64,000 bases of DNA from Gammaproteobacteria bacterium CG_4_10_14_0_2_um_filter_38_22 (GTDB lineage: Bacteria > Pseudomonadota > Gammaproteobacteria > Coxiellales > Coxiellaceae): positions 19,189 through 83,188 of the forward strand of contig PFPT01000068.1 of assembly GCA_002793195.1 (NCBI GenBank), read 5' to 3'. The position numbers and the translations under genes are program-made. The stretch's first letter is position 1, and every line of letters starts with the position of its first letter. The notes below the pieces were generated by a model. The model did not search any database, was not told where the DNA came from, and was given only the letters and a program-made list of their open reading frames with translations. Of this stretch, positions 47,310 through 55,830 are shown piece by piece.

Positions 47310-48263
47310 ATGAAAACAATCAACACAGCTGTTATTGGTACGGGTTACCTCGGCAAGTATCACGTCGATAAATTAGCGACGCTACCTAACTCTAATCTAG
47401 TTGCTATTTGTGATATCGACTCAAGTCATACTCATGAATTATCTGAAAAATATCATATTACAGCAACTCATGATTTTCGCAGCTTAATAGGCAAAGTAGA
47501 CGCAGTCAGTATTGCAGCACCCACTCCACTGCATTTTGAGATTGCACATTTTTTTTTAGAAAATCAAGTTCACGTCTTAATCGAAAAACCCATCACAAAC
47601 ACGGTTGAACAAGCCGACATTTTAATTGCACTGGCCAAAAAAAATAATTTAGTTTTGCAAGTTGGGCATATTGAGCGTTTTAATCCCACCTTTCAATTTA
47701 TTTCTCCTCAACTGGCTAGCCCACTTTTTATTGAAGCACAACGACTCACCTCGTTTAAACTACGTGGCAGTGATGTCTCCGTCATTTTAGATATGATGAT
47801 TCATGATATCGATATTATTTTATCGCTTGTTAAGGCACCCATGACAGATGTTCGTGCAACGGGCGCTAGCGTACTAACCCCTTTCATTGACATCGCCAAT
47901 GCACGCATTGAATTCAGCAACGGCTGTGTTGCTTCCATTACAGCAAGCCGCATTAACGCTACGAGTGAGCGTCGCTTACGGGTTTTTCAACATGATGCGT
48001 ATTTCAATTTAGACCTACATCGCTCTATTTGTCGTATACGACGAAAAGCAAAAACAGAAATGTTTCCCGGCGTACCCAATATTGACTCAGAAGAAAAGTA
48101 TTTAGAAAAAGGCGATGCGCTAAAGGATGAAATTCATTCATTCTTACAAGCCATCATTCATCAACAAACGCCCTTGGTCACTGGCGGCGCTGCGCGTGAC
48201 GCCCTTGCACTCGCAACGCATATTACACAGATCATCACTCAACACAATGAAAAATATGTGTAA
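47310..48263 (+). CDS. Gfo/Idh/MocA-family oxidoreductase, GnnA-like
   Basis: NAD(P)-dependent sugar oxidoreductase, 317 residues from the ATG at 47310 (an in-frame GTG at 47268 is less likely). Rossmann start 'TAVIGTGYLGKYHVDKLATLPN', then 'VDAVSIAAPTPLHFEIAHFFLENQVHVLIEKPIT' (EKP motif) and 'VGHIERFNPTF'. Members next to lpx genes include UDP-GlcNAc 3-dehydrogenase GnnA, which with aminotransferase GnnB leads to amide-linked lipid A. No GnnB is seen here, so that role is open. It overlaps lpxB. Confidence 0.85.
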   Translation: MKTINTAVIGTGYLGKYHVDKLATLPNSNLVAICDIDSSHTHELSEKYHITATHDFRSLIGKVDAVSIAAPTPLHFEIAHFFLENQVHVLIEKPITNTVEQADILIALAKKNNLVLQVGHIERFNPTFQFISPQLASPLFIEAQRLTSFKLRGSDVSVILDMMIHDIDIILSLVKAPMTDVRATGASVLTPFIDIANARIEFSNGCVASITASRINATSERRLRVFQHDAYFNLDLHRSICRIRRKAKTEMFPGVPNIDSEEKYLEKGDALKDEIHSFLQAIIHQQTPLVTGGAARDALALATHITQIITQHNEKYV

Positions 48264-49419
48264 AATTTTTATCAGCGCTGGCGAAGCATCTGGCGATTTA
48301 TTGGGTGCGAATTTGGCACGCGCTTTATTGCAAAAAAATCCAGCTTTGCACTTAACCGGGATGGGCGGAAAGAAAATGCGCGATGCCGGTGTTGGCATTC
48401 AATTTGATTCTAATCAATTGGCTGTCGTGGGATTTTTTGAAATTTTAAAAAAATTATTTCCTATTTTACATACGCTACATACAATTAAAAAATATTTACA
48501 ACACACCAAACCTGATTTGATCATCTTAATTGATTTTCCTGACACCCATTTTCGCGTGATGAAATACGCAAAAAAACTCGGCATTCCTGTTTTATATTAC
48601 GTCAGTCCACAAATTTGGGCATGGCGCTCTGGCCGCATCAAACAAATTAAAAAATACGTCGATCACATGGCCGTTTTATTTTCTTTTGAAGAAAAAATAT
48701 ATCGTGATGCACAAGTACCAGTAACTTTTGTCGGTCATGCGCTCAGCACACTGGCCAAACCTACTATGTCAAAAGAAGCCGCTTATGATTTTTTTAATTT
48801 AACGCCTGATAAAAAAATTGTAGCTTTATTTCCAGGCAGTCGTGATTCCGAGTTAAAAAATCACTTACCGCTTATTTTGGAAGCTACTAAAAAAATTCAG
48901 GAATGTATCACAGACGTACAACTGGTGTTGGTGCTCGCTAATCATTTTAATCAAAATCACATTAATGTGCCGATTCCTAATCATATTCGCATTATCCAAA
49001 ATAATTTATATGATTTATTGCAAATTACCGATGCAGCAATCGCTGCATCGGGAACAGTGACACTTGAAATTGGATTAATGCAAACACCGCTTTGCATTAT
49101 CTATCGTTTCAGTGCGTTCACATTTTGGCTGGCAAAAAAATTGGTTCGCATAAAATATATTGGTTTATGCAATATTGTTGCTGAGAAATTAATTGCAAAA
49201 GAATTAATTCAAGATCAAGCTACCCCTGAAAATATAGCGCGCGAGACAATCAAACTGTTGTCTGATAAAAATAATCATGACGCCATGAAAAAAGAATTCA
49301 GCCAGTTAAAAAACAAAATCACTGCTGAAAATAGCGATGCTTCTGAAAACGTTTCAGAAATCGCGTTTCAGCTTATCAAAGATAAAAAAAATTGTCGCCC
49401 TACATTTCCGAATCGGTAG
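48247..49419 (+). CDS. lpxB: Lipid-A-disaccharide synthase
   Basis: Condenses UDP-diacylglucosamine with lipid X. Start at the ATG at 48247 or 48256, inside the end of the oxidoreductase gene; the open frame further upstream is a shadow. 'ISAGEASGDLLGANLARAL', 'GVGIQFDSNQLAVVGFFEIL', 'DFPDTHFRVMKYAKKLGIPVLYYVSPQIWAWRSGRIKQIKKYVDHMAVLFSFE' and 'ASGTVTLEIGLMQTPLCIIYR' are diagnostic. About 390 residues. It is transcribed toward lpxA and the two genes overlap tail to tail by 20 bp, an inversion of the normal lpxA-lpxB order. Confidence 0.96.
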   Translation: MKNMCKIFISAGEASGDLLGANLARALLQKNPALHLTGMGGKKMRDAGVGIQFDSNQLAVVGFFEILKKLFPILHTLHTIKKYLQHTKPDLIILIDFPDTHFRVMKYAKKLGIPVLYYVSPQIWAWRSGRIKQIKKYVDHMAVLFSFEEKIYRDAQVPVTFVGHALSTLAKPTMSKEAAYDFFNLTPDKKIVALFPGSRDSELKNHLPLILEATKKIQECITDVQLVLVLANHFNQNHINVPIPNHIRIIQNNLYDLLQITDAAIAASGTVTLEIGLMQTPLCIIYRFSAFTFWLAKKLVRIKYIGLCNIVAEKLIAKELIQDQATPENIARETIKLLSDKNNHDAMKKEFSQLKNKITAENSDASENVSEIAFQLIKDKKNCRPTFPNR

Positions 49420-50251
49420 CAGAAGGTTTACTTGCCAATTTTCTGACTATGCCGCGTTTCGAATTTTTCATCAAATCAATAATTAATTGTACTTCAGGTG
49501 TGGTCTTTGCCAATTCTGCCAAAGCCAATTCTAATTCTTTCATCGACATTCTTTGACGATACATTAAACGATAGGCTTTTTTCAAACCACTAATCGTTTC
49601 AGGTGAAAATCCACGACGACGCAGTGCCACTAAATTTAATGCAAATGGCACACCTGGCGTTCCTTTTACCAACATAAACGGCGGAATATCATGTGATACT
49701 TGTGTTGCATGCACTAAAAAGCTATAAGAACCTATCTGCGTAAATTGATGCACAGCGGCATAAGCACCTACAATTGCAAAATCATCAATCGTGACATGAC
49801 CCGCAATAGAAGCATTATTTACAAACAATACTTCGTTACCAATATGCGCATCGTGTGCAACATGCGAATAACTCAAAAAACAATTTTTATTGCCCAGCAA
49901 AGTGGTGCCACTTTTTGCTGACCCACGATTAATGGTCACAAACTCACGCACAATATTACCATCACCCATCTTCAACCACGTTGTTTCACCACGATAGCTT
50001 AAATCTTGTGGATCACCACCAACAACAGCGTGCGAATGAATGTGATTATTTTTTCCCATGATGGTATGTTGTTTCACAACCGCATGGGCTTCAATGCGCG
50101 TACCAGAACCGATTTCAACGTATTCGCCAATACAAACCCACGGACCAATCACCACATCCGCTGCTATTTTAGCAGTAGGGTGAATTCTTGCAGTTGGATC
50201 GATAAATTGCTTTGTCTCAATCATGTTTGTTTTTCCAATACGAGCTATCAT
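49400..50251 (-). CDS. lpxA: UDP-N-acetylglucosamine acyltransferase
   Basis: First step of lipid A synthesis. Left-handed beta-helix hexapeptide repeats cover most of the protein. The catalytic His is in 'CFLSYSHVAHDAHIGN', and 'VNNASIAGHVTIDDFAIVGAYAAVHQFTQIGSYSF' matches the family. The ATG at 50251 overlaps the fabZ stop (ATGA), giving 283 residues. The ATG at 50224 gives 274 and a more standard N-terminus. The helical C-terminal end is slightly longer than in E. coli (262). Confidence 0.96.
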   Translation of the reverse strand: MIARIGKTNMIETKQFIDPTARIHPTAKIAADVVIGPWVCIGEYVEIGSGTRIEAHAVVKQHTIMGKNNHIHSHAVVGGDPQDLSYRGETTWLKMGDGNIVREFVTINRGSAKSGTTLLGNKNCFLSYSHVAHDAHIGNEVLFVNNASIAGHVTIDDFAIVGAYAAVHQFTQIGSYSFLVHATQVSHDIPPFMLVKGTPGVPFALNLVALRRRGFSPETISGLKKAYRLMYRQRMSMKELELALAELAKTTPEVQLIIDLMKNSKRGIVRKLASKPSATDSEM

Positions 50252-50688
50252 GCTCTAATATTCATAAATTCAGCAGAACAAGCCAATTCACCATCGACTG
50301 TTGCCGTGCCTTTAAATTTCCATAAATTTTCACGTTGACGCAACACTTCAACACGCAGCTGCAATTGATCGCCTGGCACCACTTTACGTTTAAAACGCGT
50401 ATTATCAATTCCTGCTAAAAAAAATAAATCTTCCGGCCCAGGATAACGACCAAAAGAACGATACATTAAAATACCAGATGCTTGCGCCAATGCTTCCACC
50501 ATCAACACACCAGGCATAACAGGTAATTCTGGGAAATGCCCAGAAAAATAAGGCTCATTATTTGTGACGTTTTTAATTGCCACTAACCATTCATTCAGCG
50601 CGTAAGATTCCACTGTATCAACCAACAAAAATGGGTAACGATGCGGCAAATATTTTCGCACCTCAAGATAATCAATTTTATCACTCAT
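50248..50688 (-). CDS. fabZ: 3-hydroxyacyl-ACP dehydratase
   Basis: Hot-dog fold dehydratase of fatty acid synthesis, 146 residues. The catalytic His and Glu are in 'GHFPELPVMPGVLMVEALAQASG'. The N-terminal 'VRKYLPHRYPFLLVD' is canonical. GAGGTG precedes the ATG. It sits between lpxD and lpxA and competes with LpxA for 3-hydroxyacyl-ACP, the known balance point between phospholipid and lipid A. Confidence 0.97.
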   Translation of the reverse strand: MSDKIDYLEVRKYLPHRYPFLLVDTVESYALNEWLVAIKNVTNNEPYFSGHFPELPVMPGVLMVEALAQASGILMYRSFGRYPGPEDLFFLAGIDNTRFKRKVVPGDQLQLRVEVLRQRENLWKFKGTATVDGELACSAEFMNIRA

Positions 50689-50726
50689 AAAACACCTCGC
50701 GTTATTATACCCAACAAAATTGTGCG

Positions 50727-51716
50727 TTACGCCCTATTTATTTTTCTTAAATACACAACCATTTTTCGCCAAACTTTATTTGGAAATAACCCCGTACCTG
50801 AAGAGTAAACGCCAGGTTCTTTTACAGAGTTGGTTACCATTGCGCAACCCGTAAACATGGCGCCACTACAAATCGTGATATGTCCGCCAATATTAGATGC
50901 ACCACCAACGATACAGTGCGAACCAATGACTGTGCTACCAGCAATAGAACAAGAGCCTGCAATCACAGTATGCGCACCTACCACAACATTATGCGCAATC
51001 ATGACTAAATTATCGATCTTCACACCTTTCTCAATCACTGTGTGTTGTAATGCGCCGCGATCGATACAACTGTTCGCACCAATCTCCACATCATCTGCAA
51101 TCATCACGGAACCCAGTTGCGGTATTTTTTCAAAACGACCCTGTTCTTGCGCCAAACCAAATCCATCACTACCAATTACTACACCGCTATGCAGAACAAC
51201 GCGATTTCCAATACTAACCTGATGATACAAAGTCACATGCGCATACAACCAACAATCAGAACCAATCACAACATCATCACCAATGACTGTGCCCGGAAAA
51301 ATAATGGTATTTGCGCCAATAACTGCATTTTCTCCAACCACAGCATGCGCACCGATTGATGCAGATGAATCGATCACAGCACTACGTGCGACTACGGCCG
51401 TCTCATGAATACCAGCAGCAGGTCGCTTTAGTGGATTCCAACATTGTGCAATACGTGCAAAAGCCAGCTCAGGATTAGTGACAATTAAGGCAGTAACAGG
51501 ACAATGCATTGCATCTGCTTCGGTTAAGATAACAGCAGAGGCATTGGTATGAGATAAATATCGTTTGTAGGCACCACCAGTTAAAAAGGTTAAATCCCCT
51601 TTTTGAGCTGTCATGATGGGCGCTACACGAGAAATAACCAATTGATCATCACCAATAACTTTGGCAGAAATCTGTTTGGCCAATTCAGCAATTGAAAAAG
51701 AAATAGATGGTTTCAT
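50727..51716 (-). CDS. lpxD: UDP-3-O-acylglucosamine N-acyltransferase
   Basis: Third acylation step of lipid A. 329 residues from the ATG at 51716; an in-frame GTG at 51731 would start inside the terminator stem. The N-terminal uridine-binding domain is 'FSIAELAKQISAKVIGDDQLVISRVAPI' and is followed by hexapeptide beta-helix repeats and 'NLVMIAHNVVVGAHTVIAGSCSIAGSTVIGSH', with the catalytic His in 'IAHNV'. No clear Shine-Dalgarno sequence lies in front. The start codon directly follows a U-run. Confidence 0.95.
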   Translation of the reverse strand: MKPSISFSIAELAKQISAKVIGDDQLVISRVAPIMTAQKGDLTFLTGGAYKRYLSHTNASAVILTEADAMHCPVTALIVTNPELAFARIAQCWNPLKRPAAGIHETAVVARSAVIDSSASIGAHAVVGENAVIGANTIIFPGTVIGDDVVIGSDCWLYAHVTLYHQVSIGNRVVLHSGVVIGSDGFGLAQEQGRFEKIPQLGSVMIADDVEIGANSCIDRGALQHTVIEKGVKIDNLVMIAHNVVVGAHTVIAGSCSIAGSTVIGSHCIVGGASNIGGHITICSGAMFTGCAMVTNSVKEPGVYSSGTGLFPNKVWRKMVVYLRKINRA

Positions 51717-51747
51717 AAAAAAAGAACCCACCTTGTTTGGGTGGGTT
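51717..51747 (-). terminator. Intrinsic terminator between skp and lpxD
   Basis: On the minus strand aacccacc-N7-ggtgggtt (51747-51725), one base, then seven U (51723-51717), ending exactly before the lpxD ATG. The 3' stem strand ggtggg is the only purine-rich sequence at ribosome-site distance, so termination and lpxD translation are physically overlapped. Confidence 0.85.
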
Positions 51748-51770
51748 TCTGAAAAAATAACAGGTTAAAA

Positions 51771-52262
51771 TTATTTCATATCTTTCATAACAGCTTTTGT
51801 GATGTCTTTATCACCTTTTGTATATAACACATCATTGCTTGGGATAACTAAATCCAGCTTATTTTTTTCAGCAACGATTTTTACAGATGCTTTTACACTG
51901 TTCATGAATTTTTCTAAACTTTTATTTTGCGCATTAAATACATCTTGTTGAAATTGTGTTTGCGCATCACGGAATGCAGTTTCCTGCTTAGTAATGCTTG
52001 TTTCTAATGCAGTTAACTCTTTTTTATTCATGACTTCTTTGTTTTTTTGATATTTTGCAACATCTGCTTGTAAAGCCGTGCTCATTTTTTGTAATTTTTC
52101 TTTTTGTGGCTCAAATTGCTTTGTTAATGATGCTTTGATTTCTTTCACTTGTGAAGACTGACTAAAAATCGCTTTCATATCCACAACGCCAACACCACTC
52201 GCTAACGCACCAACTGAAAATACCGCACAGGAAATCGCCAAACCTAATACCAACTTCTTCAT
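51771..52262 (-). CDS. skp: Skp/OmpH periplasmic chaperone
   Basis: Holds unfolded outer-membrane proteins in the periplasm. Signal peptide MKKLVLGLAISCAVFSVGALA, then 'GVVDMKAIFSQSSQVKEIKASLTKQFEPQKEKLQKM', the OmpH start, and long helical arms rich in Lys/Gln. 163 residues. A clear AAGGAG sits 6 nt before the ATG. It lies 26 bp after bamA. Confidence 0.95.
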   Translation of the reverse strand: MKKLVLGLAISCAVFSVGALASGVGVVDMKAIFSQSSQVKEIKASLTKQFEPQKEKLQKMSTALQADVAKYQKNKEVMNKKELTALETSITKQETAFRDAQTQFQQDVFNAQNKSLEKFMNSVKASVKIVAEKNKLDLVIPSNDVLYTKGDKDITKAVMKDMK

Positions 52263-52288
52263 TACCTTCTCCTTAAATTAAAAACAGA

Positions 52289-54616
52289 TTAAATCGTTGC
52301 GCCAAAAGAAAACCCAAAAGGTGATAATTGATCGCCTGGTTTCTTATTCAGTGGGAAAGCCAAGCTAAAATCGAGCGGCGCCCCCAATGGCGACCACCAT
52401 GATAACATAATTCCCGCAGTAAAACGCAAATTCTTAGGGCGAACGCCTTCATAAGAAATACCTGAAACACGATCAGTTTGAAAAATATTACCCCCATCCA
52501 ACACAATCGCTGTACGCACTTTATTGCTAATAAAATCAGGCAAAATAAAATTCACACCACCTAACGCCTCAAAATTACCACCTAAAGCTTGTGTTAGATT
52601 TTGTGGATTTTTAGGCCCTAATGTATTTCCAGTATATCCTGGCAAGGTACGTAAACCACCCGCATAAAAATTGGTATAAAACGGCATTTGCGGCGTACCG
52701 TCATAACCACCACCATAACCTAGCGTCAGATGCGGATTAACAATAAATCCATGACCAATCGGCAAATAGTACAGATTGTCATACACTGCTTGATAATATC
52801 CCAAGCTAGATTTAATCGCGGGCACACCCACTGTTAAATTTAAATCCTGCTCATTACCTTTGGTTGGAAAAATGGCGCGATCCAACGTCACATGCGAAAT
52901 ACCTGAAATGATTTTGAATTGATTATATGGCGGTTTTTTCTGCCCAATAAATTGCGTTACCGAGGGAGAAACCAGCGATGGATTCACATTGCTAATCACA
53001 ATGTGATCATAACCACCACCTAAGCTAACTTGGTCGTATTCACTGATTGGAATACCATACGTCATACTCGCGCCGTAATCGTCCATTGTGTAAGGCTCTA
53101 AGTTCACATTGGCTGGCGTGGTATGACTGTAATAAACGCTAAATCCACGACTAATACCGCTTGCCGTGTAAAATGGATTGTTATAGGTGAATCCATAATT
53201 AGAAGAATATTCACTGCGCGTAAAACCCACAGATACATATTTTCCAGATCCCATAAAATTGGGTTCAGATACGTTGGCACCATATAAAAAACCATCTACA
53301 TCTGAATATCCTGCCTGCAATGATGCGCGTCCCGCACTCACTTCATGCACATGATAATCCAAATCGACTTGATTATTTTTATTCCGCACCGGTTTTGTTG
53401 TCACACGAACATGGTCAAGATAACCCAAATTATTAATACGGCGTTTTGATTCTTTAATATTTTTTAAAGAATACAAACTGCCTTCCATTTGACGTAACTG
53501 TGTTCGAACAACCAAACCATTGGTGCGTGTATTTCCTAAAACATGGATATGACGCACATAAACGCGATGCCCACTGGCAACATGGTACGTCACAAAAACA
53601 CGATGCGCTGCGCGATTCAATGTTGGTGTCGGTGTGATTTGCGGAAAGGCATAACCTTGATCGGCCAAGTAATCCCCTATTTTTTGATTCACATCGATAA
53701 TTGATTTTCTCGAAAAAGGCACACCTTTTTTTAATTCCATTAAAATAGTGTTTATTTTTGGATGCAAATTTGCAGGCAATTGTTCAGCTGCCAATTGATA
53801 TCCGCTTAGATAATAAACGGATCCTTCATGCACACGCACATGAATAACCACACCGCGACCGTTTGCTAATTGCGTCACATGATGCGACACCACTTGAAAA
53901 TCCAAATAACCATGATCCAAATAAAAGTTTTGTAAATTTTGTAAATCACCATCCAAACGCATGCTGGAATAACGATCATTATGATTAAACCAAGTAAAAA
54001 TACTCGGCGTTGTTAATTTAAATTGGGATAATAAAGTGTGTTCGGAAAAGGCGTGATTGCCGGTAATTTGGATGCTGCGAACAATAGACGCTTTTCCTTC
54101 TTGAATCACAATATGAATAGCAACACGGTTACGCGATAACGTTTTCACATGCGGCGTTACCACAGCGCCCACATGACCTAACATCGCATACTGTTGCTGT
54201 AATCCCAATACAATGGCATGTAACTCAGATGGATTAAATGTGTATCCAACAACGATGCCCAGTTTTTTTAAAACAGGTTTTAATTCTCTTGCTTTAATCG
54301 ATTTATTACCCGTAATTAAAACAGAGTCAATAGTGGGACGTTCAACAACATGCACAATTAATGTCGTGCCCGTACGCGATAAAGCAACATTACTGAAAAA
54401 TCCCGTTTTAAATAATGCAGCGATAATCTGATTACCTTCAGCATCTGTGTAAGTCTGTCCAACATGCAGTGGCATAGCATGCATCACGGTTGACGCATGA
54501 ATACGCTGTAAACCTTGAACCTGAATATGCTGAATCACAAATGAAGAAGCAAAAATAGATACGGGAATAAACAGCAATACTGCTGTAATAATTGCGATAC
54601 GAAGTTGACGAAACAT
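52289..54616 (-). CDS. bamA: BamA, outer-membrane protein assembly factor
   Basis: Core of the BAM complex, 775 residues. Signal peptide (1-23), five POTRA domains (about 24-410, e.g. 'FVIQHIQVQGLQRIHASTVM', 'HRVYVRHIHVLGNTRTNGLVVRTQLRQMEG') and a C-terminal 16-stranded barrel ('GRASLQAGYSDVDGFLYGANVSEPNFMGSG'). The loop-6 motif, normally VRG(F/Y), reads LPGY ('FYAGGLRTLPGYTGNTLGPK'): the conserved Arg is Pro659. The protein ends ...GFSFGATI rather than in Phe/Trp. It lies only 17 bp after dxr; no rseP lies between them. Confidence 0.96.
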   Translation of the reverse strand: MFRQLRIAIITAVLLFIPVSIFASSFVIQHIQVQGLQRIHASTVMHAMPLHVGQTYTDAEGNQIIAALFKTGFFSNVALSRTGTTLIVHVVERPTIDSVLITGNKSIKARELKPVLKKLGIVVGYTFNPSELHAIVLGLQQQYAMLGHVGAVVTPHVKTLSRNRVAIHIVIQEGKASIVRSIQITGNHAFSEHTLLSQFKLTTPSIFTWFNHNDRYSSMRLDGDLQNLQNFYLDHGYLDFQVVSHHVTQLANGRGVVIHVRVHEGSVYYLSGYQLAAEQLPANLHPKINTILMELKKGVPFSRKSIIDVNQKIGDYLADQGYAFPQITPTPTLNRAAHRVFVTYHVASGHRVYVRHIHVLGNTRTNGLVVRTQLRQMEGSLYSLKNIKESKRRINNLGYLDHVRVTTKPVRNKNNQVDLDYHVHEVSAGRASLQAGYSDVDGFLYGANVSEPNFMGSGKYVSVGFTRSEYSSNYGFTYNNPFYTASGISRGFSVYYSHTTPANVNLEPYTMDDYGASMTYGIPISEYDQVSLGGGYDHIVISNVNPSLVSPSVTQFIGQKKPPYNQFKIISGISHVTLDRAIFPTKGNEQDLNLTVGVPAIKSSLGYYQAVYDNLYYLPIGHGFIVNPHLTLGYGGGYDGTPQMPFYTNFYAGGLRTLPGYTGNTLGPKNPQNLTQALGGNFEALGGVNFILPDFISNKVRTAIVLDGGNIFQTDRVSGISYEGVRPKNLRFTAGIMLSWWSPLGAPLDFSLAFPLNKKPGDQLSPFGFSFGATI

Positions 54617-54633
54617 TATTATTCCTTATGAAT

Positions 54634-55830
54634 TTATTTTCGCACAGAGTATACAGCGTCTTTCACCATTTGCGTAGTCTGTTGACGTGCAATTTTGTCC
54701 GCTTCGATCACAACATCCAAATCCGACCCTACTTGAATGTTACTTTTTTGCATCACCGCATCAATCACAGTTGCAATTTGCGTAAATCGAATATGCTGAT
54801 GACAAAACGCATCCACAGCGACTTCATTTGCAGCATTTAAAATCGCCGTGGCTGTGCCGCCCGCCTTCAATGCTTGATAGGCTAAACGCACACAAGGAAA
54901 GCGTTGTATATCCACTTGATGAAAATCCAAGCGCCCCACCTCAACTAAATTCAATCGCTTTGCACCTGAGGTGATGCGCTCTGGATAACTCAACGCATGT
55001 GTAATGGGAATACGCATATCAGGACAACCCAATTGCGCCAATACAGAGGCATCATGAAATGACACCATGGAATGAATCACGCTTTGCGGATGAATCACCA
55101 CTTGAATTTGCTCAATCGACAATCCAAATAACCAAAATGCTTCTATGACTTCTAATCCTTTATTCATCATCGTGGCAGAATCAATTGAAATTTTAGGCCC
55201 CATTTTCCAATTGGGATGTGCCATGGCTTCTGCTGGACTTACGTCTGCCAACGCCTGCAACGGCATCGTACGAAAAGGACCACCTGATGCTGTTAATACA
55301 ATAGAATGCACACCCTGCAGCGGGGCACGACCCGGTAAAAAATGATCGGGTAAACATTGGAAAATAGCATTATGCTCACTATCAATAGGCAATAACGTCG
55401 CTTTATATTTTCTAACAGATTGCATGAAGATATCAGCAGCCATCACCAGCGCTTCTTTATTGGCAAGCAACACACGCTTACCTGCTTTTACTGCAGACAA
55501 CGTAGGCAATAATCCAGCTGCACCCACAATACCAGCAACCACAATATCAGCTTGTGCATCACCCGCTAATTGTGCGATCGCATCTGCACCGAACACTACT
55601 TCTGTTTTAACCGCAGCCGCTTGTAATTTTATTTTTAACTGTAATGCCAATTCTGCATCACGCAGCGCTGCAAATGTTGGTTTAAATTGCAGGCACTGAC
55701 GAAACAAGGTTGCGATATTACGATGCGCTGTTAATGCATGAATATGAAAACGATCAGGATGCTGCGCAATCACATCCAGTGTGCTTTGACCAATAGAGCC
55801 AGTGGATCCAAGAACCGTCACTGATTGCAT
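54634..55830 (-). CDS. dxr: DXP reductoisomerase
   Basis: Second step of the MEP isoprenoid pathway. NADPH site 'SVTVLGSTGSIGQSTLDVI'. Metal and substrate loops are 'LLPIDSEHNAIFQCLP', 'VLTASGGPFR', 'NWKMGPKISIDSATMMNKGLEVIEAFWLFG' and 'HPQSVIHSMV'. 398 residues. Its ATG directly follows the cdsA stop, so the pair is coupled. With uppS and cdsA it supplies isoprenoid carrier and phospholipid precursors. Confidence 0.97.
   Translation of the reverse strand: MQSVTVLGSTGSIGQSTLDVIAQHPDRFHIHALTAHRNIATLFRQCLQFKPTFAALRDAELALQLKIKLQAAAVKTEVVFGADAIAQLAGDAQADIVVAGIVGAAGLLPTLSAVKAGKRVLLANKEALVMAADIFMQSVRKYKATLLPIDSEHNAIFQCLPDHFLPGRAPLQGVHSIVLTASGGPFRTMPLQALADVSPAEAMAHPNWKMGPKISIDSATMMNKGLEVIEAFWLFGLSIEQIQVVIHPQSVIHSMVSFHDASVLAQLGCPDMRIPITHALSYPERITSGAKRLNLVEVGRLDFHQVDIQRFPCVRLAYQALKAGGTATAILNAANEVAVDAFCHQHIRFTQIATVIDAVMQKSNIQVGSDLDVVIEADKIARQQTTQMVKDAVYSVRK

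Noticed and set aside
48127..48246. Upstream extension of lpxB
   Set aside because: It runs out of frame through the coding sequence of the oxidoreductase. Family alignment starts at about residue 1 of the 48247 start.
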